From Rhodococcoides fascians A25f (GTDB taxonomy: Bacteria; Actinomycetota; Actinomycetes; Mycobacteriales; Mycobacteriaceae): a DNA stretch of 64,000 nt. The notes under the pieces were generated by a model. It was not told the DNA's origin. It worked only from the letters and a program-made list of their open reading frames with translations, and made no database searches. How positions within the stretch are numbered: position 1 is the stretch's first letter; the number at the start of each line of letters is the position of its first letter. Shown in pieces: positions 59,769-64,000 of the stretch. The stretch is from contig NZ_CP049744.1 in assembly GCF_000760935.2 (NCBI RefSeq), forward strand, positions 5,239,501 to 5,303,500. The letters are read 5' to 3'. A program made the translations under genes and the position numbers.

Positions 59769-60778
59769 TCAAACGCGCACTTCCCCTCGTCCTCGGCGCA
59801 GCACTCGCCCTCGGTCTCACCTCGTGCGATTCCGCCTCCACCACCGACACGGCGGGCGGCACCGACGCATCCGCGTCGTCCATTCCGGATCCGTCCCGAG
59901 TCGCCGACACATGCGACGGCAAGAACGGCAGCCTCAAGGTCGGTCTGGTCACGATCAACCTGCAGGCACTGTTCTTCAACCAGATCAACAACGCCGCCCA
60001 GAAGGTGGCCGACGAAGCCGGGGTCGATCTCCAGATCATCAGCGGAAACGATGATTCCGTCACGCAGGCCAACGCGTTCGACAACCTCATCGCCTCCGGT
60101 GTCGACGCCATCATCGTCGACGCCATCGACACCGACGGCATCAAGCCATCCGTCGCCAAGGCCGCCGCAGCCGGTATCCCGGTGGTCGCCGTCGACGCCA
60201 CCATCGACGCCGCGGGCGTCTCCACCCAGGTCGGCACCGCGAACGCCGAGGGTGGCGCTCAGATCGGCAACACCCTCACCGAACTCGCGAACAACACCGG
60301 GACCGTCGGCATCGTCGGTGCGCTCAACAGCACCATCCAGCTCGAGCGTCAGAAGGGATTCACCGACACCGTCTCCGCTGCAGGCATGACCGTCGGGACC
60401 GTTGTCGACGGTCGCAACATCCAGGAGAACGCGCAGACCGCCGCGGAAAATCTGCTCACCGGCAACCCGGACATGGAGTACGTCTATGCCACCGGTGAAC
60501 CGGCACTCATCGGGCTGGTCGCCGCAGTGAACAGCCAGAGCGCACAGGACCGCATCAAGGCCGTCGGCTGGGACCTGTCGGATCAGGCAGTCTCGGCACT
60601 GCAGGCCGGCTGGCTCGAAGGCGTCGTGCAGCAGAACACCTTCGAGTTCGGTTACGAAGCAATGAATGCCGCCATCGACCTCGGCTGCGGACGCACCGCA
60701 CCTGCGGACATCCCGGTCCCCACGCAGATCGTCACCCCCGCCAACGTGGGCGACTACATGTACTACCTGGAGAAGTAG
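59765..60778 (+). CDS. Sugar-type ABC transporter substrate-binding lipoprotein
   Basis: A 337-residue RbsB-like protein. Signal MIKRALPLVLGAALALGLTS is followed by Cys21. LKVGLVTINLQALFFNQINNAAQKVADEAG, QANAFDNLIASGVDAIIVDAIDTDGIKPSVAKAAAAGIPVVAVDATID and TGEPALIGLVAAVNSQ follow the type I periplasmic fold used for ribose, galactose and similar compounds. It feeds the ATPase and permease encoded next. Confidence 0.93.
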   Translation: MIKRALPLVLGAALALGLTSCDSASTTDTAGGTDASASSIPDPSRVADTCDGKNGSLKVGLVTINLQALFFNQINNAAQKVADEAGVDLQIISGNDDSVTQANAFDNLIASGVDAIIVDAIDTDGIKPSVAKAAAAGIPVVAVDATIDAAGVSTQVGTANAEGGAQIGNTLTELANNTGTVGIVGALNSTIQLERQKGFTDTVSAAGMTVGTVVDGRNIQENAQTAAENLLTGNPDMEYVYATGEPALIGLVAAVNSQSAQDRIKAVGWDLSDQAVSALQAGWLEGVVQQNTFEFGYEAMNAAIDLGCGRTAPADIPVPTQIVTPANVGDYMYYLEK

Positions 60779-60782
60779 GGCC

Positions 60783-61565
60783 ATGGCACAACAAGATCCG
60801 ACTGCGCCACTGATCGAACTGTCGGGAATCACCAAATCGTACGGCCCGGTGAAATCGCTGCGCGGAGTCGATCTTCGGCTCGCGCGCGGCGAGGTACTCG
60901 GGGTCGTCGGAGACAACGGCGCCGGCAAGTCGACGCTCATGAAAATCCTTGCCGGCGCCGTTCAACACGACGGTGGTGAGATGAGAGTCAACGGAGAACC
61001 GGTTCGCTTCTCGACGCCACTCGATGCACAACAGCAGAAGATCGGCATCGTCTATCAGGACCTGGCACTGTGCGACACCCTCGACGTCGCCAGCAACCTG
61101 TTCCTCGGGCGCGAACCCCGCAAGGGACCGTTTCTGGACCGGCACGGTATGCACGAGCGCGCTGCCGAAATCCTGGCGGACCTGCATGTGAAAGTGAAGT
61201 CGACGTACCAGGAGATCGGGCAGCTCTCGGGCGGGCAGCGGCAGACCGTCGCGATCGCCCGCGCCGTGTCGTTCCGCCCCGACGTGTTGATCCTCGACGA
61301 GCCAACGGCTGCACTGGCCGTCGCCGAGGTGGAGTCGGTGTTGAAACTCATCACCGACGTGGCGGCTCAGGGCGTCGGAGTCATCCTGGTGACGCACCGG
61401 CTGCAGGATCTGTTCCGGGTGTGCGACCGCATCACCGTCATGTACGAGGGGCAGAGCGTGGACGACGTACCGATCGGTGACCTCAACATCGAATCGCTCG
61501 TCGGACTGATCACACGCACTCCGGTTCCCCAGCGTTCACCGTCCTCGCCGGAAGGCCGACCATGA
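60783..61565 (+). CDS. ABC transporter ATPase, single-domain sugar type
   Basis: A 260-residue ATPase with Walker A GDNGAGKST, Q-loop IVYQDLALCDTL, signature LSGGQRQT, Walker B VLILDEPTAAL and the switch His in VTHRLQDLF. Sugar importers of the RbsA type usually have two fused ATPase domains (about 500 residues); this has one, so it must act as a homodimer as in the FrcA branch. It overlaps the permease start. Confidence 0.94.
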   Translation: MAQQDPTAPLIELSGITKSYGPVKSLRGVDLRLARGEVLGVVGDNGAGKSTLMKILAGAVQHDGGEMRVNGEPVRFSTPLDAQQQKIGIVYQDLALCDTLDVASNLFLGREPRKGPFLDRHGMHERAAEILADLHVKVKSTYQEIGQLSGGQRQTVAIARAVSFRPDVLILDEPTAALAVAEVESVLKLITDVAAQGVGVILVTHRLQDLFRVCDRITVMYEGQSVDDVPIGDLNIESLVGLITRTPVPQRSPSSPEGRP

Positions 61566-62596
61566 TCACACTCGACAAGAACGCGCAGCCCAGCGTCGCC
61601 AAACTCGCTGCGCGCCCATCACTGTGGCAACAGACCAACAAGCCGACACTGGCCATGCTGGCTGTCACCGTCGCGGTGGCCATCGTCTTCTCGGTCACCA
61701 CGTCCTCGTTCCTGACGTTCACCAACATCTCCAACCTCGCGACGCAGATCGCACCGGTCCTGATCATCGCCGTCGCCATGACATTCGTGATCACCACCGG
61801 CCAGATCGACCTCTCGGTGGGAGCAACCGTCGCCTTCGTCGCCGCGATGAGTGCAGAGCTCATCCAGGCAGGCATGGACTCCTCGGTGGTGTTCATCGCG
61901 GCCCCGCTGATGGGAGCGGCTTGGGGCCTGGTCAACGGTTGGCTTGCTGCCTACCAGGGCATTCCACCGTTCATCGTCACCCTCGCCACGCTGTCCATCA
62001 TCCGCGGAATTGCGCTCTACCGCACCGAAGGGTTCTCCGTCCCCATCACCCCGGGCACCGCGTTCGCGAAGCTCGGTACTGCGTCCTGGTTGGGATTCTC
62101 GGCAAGTGCGTGGATCGCGTTGGCCGTGGTGATCATCGGTGCAATTGCCCTCAACCGCACCCGCTTCGGCCGCTACGTCACCGGAATCGGTTCCAACGTG
62201 GAGTCCGTTCGACGCTCCGGCGTCAACACTCGCCGCGTGCTGATGATGACGCTGGTGTTCACCGGCCTGGCCGCCGGCATCGCCGGCCTACTCATCGCGG
62301 CACGGCTCGGCTCGGGATCGGCCAACTCCGCCAACGGTTTCGAGCTGACCGTCATCACCGCGGTGGTGCTCGGCGGTACCAATCTGTTCGGTGGACGAGG
62401 AACGGTGGTCGGCACCGTGATCGGTGCGGTCCTCACCGGCATCATCGCCAACGGCCTGACCCTGCTGGGCGTCAGCCCGTTCCTCACCCCGATCATCACC
62501 GGAATCGTTCTGCTCGTCGCCATCTGGATCAACATGCGTGGGCACTCACTGGCGTCGCTGTTCAAGCACTTGCAGAGCGCTCCGGGCAAGCAGTGA
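61562..62596 (+). CDS. ABC transporter permease, RbsC-like
   Basis: A 344-residue polytopic permease. TNISNLATQIAPVLIIAVAMTFVITTGQIDLSVGATVAFVAAMSAELIQ is diagnostic for the BPD_transp_2 sugar group, with ARRSGVNTRRVLMMTLVFTGLAAGIAGLLIAARLGSGSANSANGFELTVITAVVLGGTNLFGGRGTVVGTVIGA-type sequence as the cytoplasmic coupling loop. It forms the channel for the operon's substrate. The stop overlaps the phosphotriesterase-like GTG. Confidence 0.94.
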   Translation: MITLDKNAQPSVAKLAARPSLWQQTNKPTLAMLAVTVAVAIVFSVTTSSFLTFTNISNLATQIAPVLIIAVAMTFVITTGQIDLSVGATVAFVAAMSAELIQAGMDSSVVFIAAPLMGAAWGLVNGWLAAYQGIPPFIVTLATLSIIRGIALYRTEGFSVPITPGTAFAKLGTASWLGFSASAWIALAVVIIGAIALNRTRFGRYVTGIGSNVESVRRSGVNTRRVLMMTLVFTGLAAGIAGLLIAARLGSGSANSANGFELTVITAVVLGGTNLFGGRGTVVGTVIGAVLTGIIANGLTLLGVSPFLTPIITGIVLLVAIWINMRGHSLASLFKHLQSAPGKQ

Positions 62597-63621
62597 TCGT
62601 CAGGACGGTCACGGGGCCGGTCGACTCCAGCGAACTGGGGCTGGTGCTGCCACACGAGCACCTGCACAACGACGCCTCCGTGGCGTACTCGGAGTCGCCC
62701 GACCCCGCTGTGGCACAGGCTCTCTCCGGACCGATCTCGGCTCGAGATGCCTGGCTGCTGCACGACAATCCCTATCACAGCGCCGACAACTGTCGGATCG
62801 ACGACGCGACAGCCGTGTTGGCAGACCTGAAAACCTTCGCCGATCACGGTGGAACGACCGTCGTCGATCTGACGCCGCCCGGAATCGGTCGTCGGCCCGA
62901 GATTCTGGAACGGTACTCCCGCGAATCGGGCGTCCGCGTCGTCATGGGCTCGGGCTGGTACCTCGAGGCCACGCACCCGGCCGAGGTCGCGTCGCTCGGC
63001 GTCGACCAGCTCGCGTCGGGACTCATTGCCGAGTTCACCGCGGACGACGGACCGCGGCCCGGGGTGATCGGCGAGATCGGCGTCTCGCCGTCGTTCACCG
63101 CCGCCGAACAGAAAGCGCTGCGCGCCGCATGCGTTGCCCAACGAGAAGTCGATGTACCACTGTTCGTTCATCTTCCGGGCTGGCAGCGGCGTGGGCACGA
63201 AGTGCTCGACATCGTCATCGAGGAGATGGGTGTCGACCCGAGTGCTGTGGTGCTCTGCCACATGGATCCGTCGGGCAACGATCCCGATTACCAATGCGCT
63301 CTGGGTGATCGCGGGGTGTATCTCGAATTCGACATGATCGGCATGCCCTTCGAGTTCCCGGGCGAGGGACAGTCTCCGTCGCCCGCCGAAACCGCCTTCG
63401 CGGTCGCCGGTCTCATCGGCGGAGGGTACCGACAGCAATTGCTCCTCAGTCACGACCTGTTCCTCAAGTCGATGCTCCGCGCATTCGGCGGCAACGGTTT
63501 GGCCTACGTACCAATCGCTTTCGCAACCCGACTCGTGCGCAGCGGAATCGATCCACAGCACGTTTCCTCGCTGATGCGAGACAACCCCAGGTCGCTCTTC
63601 GAGAGCGCCGGAAAAGGATAG
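62593..63621 (+). CDS. Phosphotriesterase-family metal hydrolase
   Basis: A 342-residue TIM-barrel amidohydrolase from GTG 62593. LPHEHLHNDAS carries the HxH pair. GVIGEIGVSPSFTAAEQKALRAACVAQREVDVPLFVHLPG gives a Glu at the bridging position usually held by carbamylated Lys, and the His ligand. CHMDPSGNDPDYQCALGDRGVYLEFDMIG and LLLSHDLFLKS give the remaining His and Asp. Natural substrates of this family are lactones, phosphate esters or amides. In this operon it may open a lactone or hydrolyse a phosphorylated intermediate. Confidence 0.9.
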   Translation: MIVRTVTGPVDSSELGLVLPHEHLHNDASVAYSESPDPAVAQALSGPISARDAWLLHDNPYHSADNCRIDDATAVLADLKTFADHGGTTVVDLTPPGIGRRPEILERYSRESGVRVVMGSGWYLEATHPAEVASLGVDQLASGLIAEFTADDGPRPGVIGEIGVSPSFTAAEQKALRAACVAQREVDVPLFVHLPGWQRRGHEVLDIVIEEMGVDPSAVVLCHMDPSGNDPDYQCALGDRGVYLEFDMIGMPFEFPGEGQSPSPAETAFAVAGLIGGGYRQQLLLSHDLFLKSMLRAFGGNGLAYVPIAFATRLVRSGIDPQHVSSLMRDNPRSLFESAGKG

Positions 63622-63630
63622 AGAACCACC

Positions 63631-64000
63631 ATGGGTAAGAAAGTTCTGATCGCCGGTGAAAGCTGGATGACCACCTCGACCCACGTCAAAGGCGTCGACG
63701 AATTCACTGTGCACTCCTACGTCGAAGGCGTCGGACCGCTCAAGGATGCCCTGATCTCCCGCGGACACGACGTGGTGCACATGCCGGCGCACCTGGTGCC
63801 GACCCAGTTTCCCGGCAGCGCAGACGCCCTGTCCGCCTACGACGTCATCGTGCTCTCCGACATCGGTGCCAACTCGATTCAGCTCGCGCCCAGCGTCTTC
63901 GACCGGTTTCAGGCGGGCGAGGATCGATTGGTCGAGCTCCGGAACTGGGTGCACGACGGCGGTGCACTGCTGATGATCGGCGGGTACCTCTCGTTCTCCG
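63631..64000 (+). CDS. Glutamine-amidotransferase-like protein (C-terminus beyond the window)
   Basis: The ATG at 63631 opens MGKKVLIAGESWMTTSTHVKGVDEF and runs to the right edge (123 residues). YVEGVGPLKDALISRGHDVVHMPAHLVPTQFP and LSAYDVIVLSDIGANSIQLAP and NWVHDGGALLMIGGYLSFS match the class I glutamine-amidotransferase-like fold of cytoplasmic proteins often found beside BtpA/PTE-like genes. The nucleophile region has not been reached. It is 9 bp downstream of the phosphotriesterase-like gene and the last visible member of the operon. Confidence 0.85.
   Translation, partial: MGKKVLIAGESWMTTSTHVKGVDEFTVHSYVEGVGPLKDALISRGHDVVHMPAHLVPTQFPGSADALSAYDVIVLSDIGANSIQLAPSVFDRFQAGEDRLVELRNWVHDGGALLMIGGYLSFS

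Noticed and set aside
1..64000. CRISPR arrays, insertion sequences, phage genes, rRNA and tRNA
   Set aside because: I looked for regularly spaced repeats, transposase or integrase motifs and cloverleaf-like folds and saw none. Short tRNA genes could be missed by eye.

Overview
The window is high-GC actinobacterial DNA, most like Rhodococcus or a close mycolate-containing relative. The reasons are the LeuA type with a leucine-rich leader peptide, a DtxR/IdeR-type iron box, GTG starts with four-base start/stop overlaps, a P450-ferredoxin-reductase set, and dense catabolic operons each with its own TetR, LysR, RpiR or LacI regulator. I recognised no rRNA, tRNA, CRISPR array, insertion sequence or prophage. 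This is a chromosomal accessory and catabolic region; the genus is an inference.

Layout. 1-5.7 kb: the 5' part of leuA (minus) with its attenuator, a GntR/FadR regulator, an iron-siderophore binding lipoprotein behind an iron box, a convergent MFS exporter, an unknown protein and a VOC protein. 5.7-11.5 kb: a BrkB/YihY membrane protein, a bile acid:Na+ symporter gene broken by truncation plus a 48-bp inversion, a strong terminator, an NmrA-like reductase, an SDR, a double-HTH TetR, a DUF4234-like protein and an acetyltransferase. 11.4-17.3 kb: an RpiR regulator plus MFS, divergent from a tripartite tricarboxylate transporter (tctB-tctA-tctC) and an RraA-family aldolase. 17.3-23.1 kb (mostly minus): an EAL phosphodiesterase, a secreted lipase, a Tat-exported cholesterol-oxidase-like GMC enzyme, a TetR and a type-B carboxylesterase. 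23.1-27.8 kb: a P450/[3Fe-4S] ferredoxin/ferredoxin reductase operon divergent from a TetR, with two perfect palindromes between, then very small genes.

27.8-34 kb: an acyltransferase, a second NmrA paralogue, an alpha/beta hydrolase, an acyltransferase remnant, gluconokinase-SDR-2-hydroxyacid dehydrogenase and a LysR regulator. 34.2-41.8 kb: one tightly packed operon of 5-oxoprolinase subunits pxpA-pxpB-pxpC, an MHS transporter, an SDR, an L-idonate-dehydrogenase-like enzyme, an aminotransferase and an HMG/CHA-type aldolase. The gene order suggests that a hydroxylated pyroglutamate-like lactam is opened, transaminated and cleaved to 2-oxo acids. 41.8-52.7 kb: an aromatic-type catabolic cluster (FAD monooxygenase, FAH hydrolase, single-domain extradiol-type dioxygenase, flavin reductase, HsaA-like hydroxylase, SRPBCC protein, a homodimeric pyruvate-dehydrogenase-like E1 and an E2 with no lipoyl domain). 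It has two TetR genes and repeated operators of the form TTGAC-N5-GTCAA, which also occur upstream of the second NmrA gene.

52.7-56.8 kb: a secreted unknown, a secreted lipase, an epoxide-hydrolase-like protein and an M20 peptidase. 56.8-64 kb: a LacI repressor divergent from btpA/sgcQ-like, PfkB kinase, sugar-type ABC transporter, phosphotriesterase-like and amidotransferase-like genes, with two LacI-type operators. This last operon runs off the right edge; leuA runs off the left edge.
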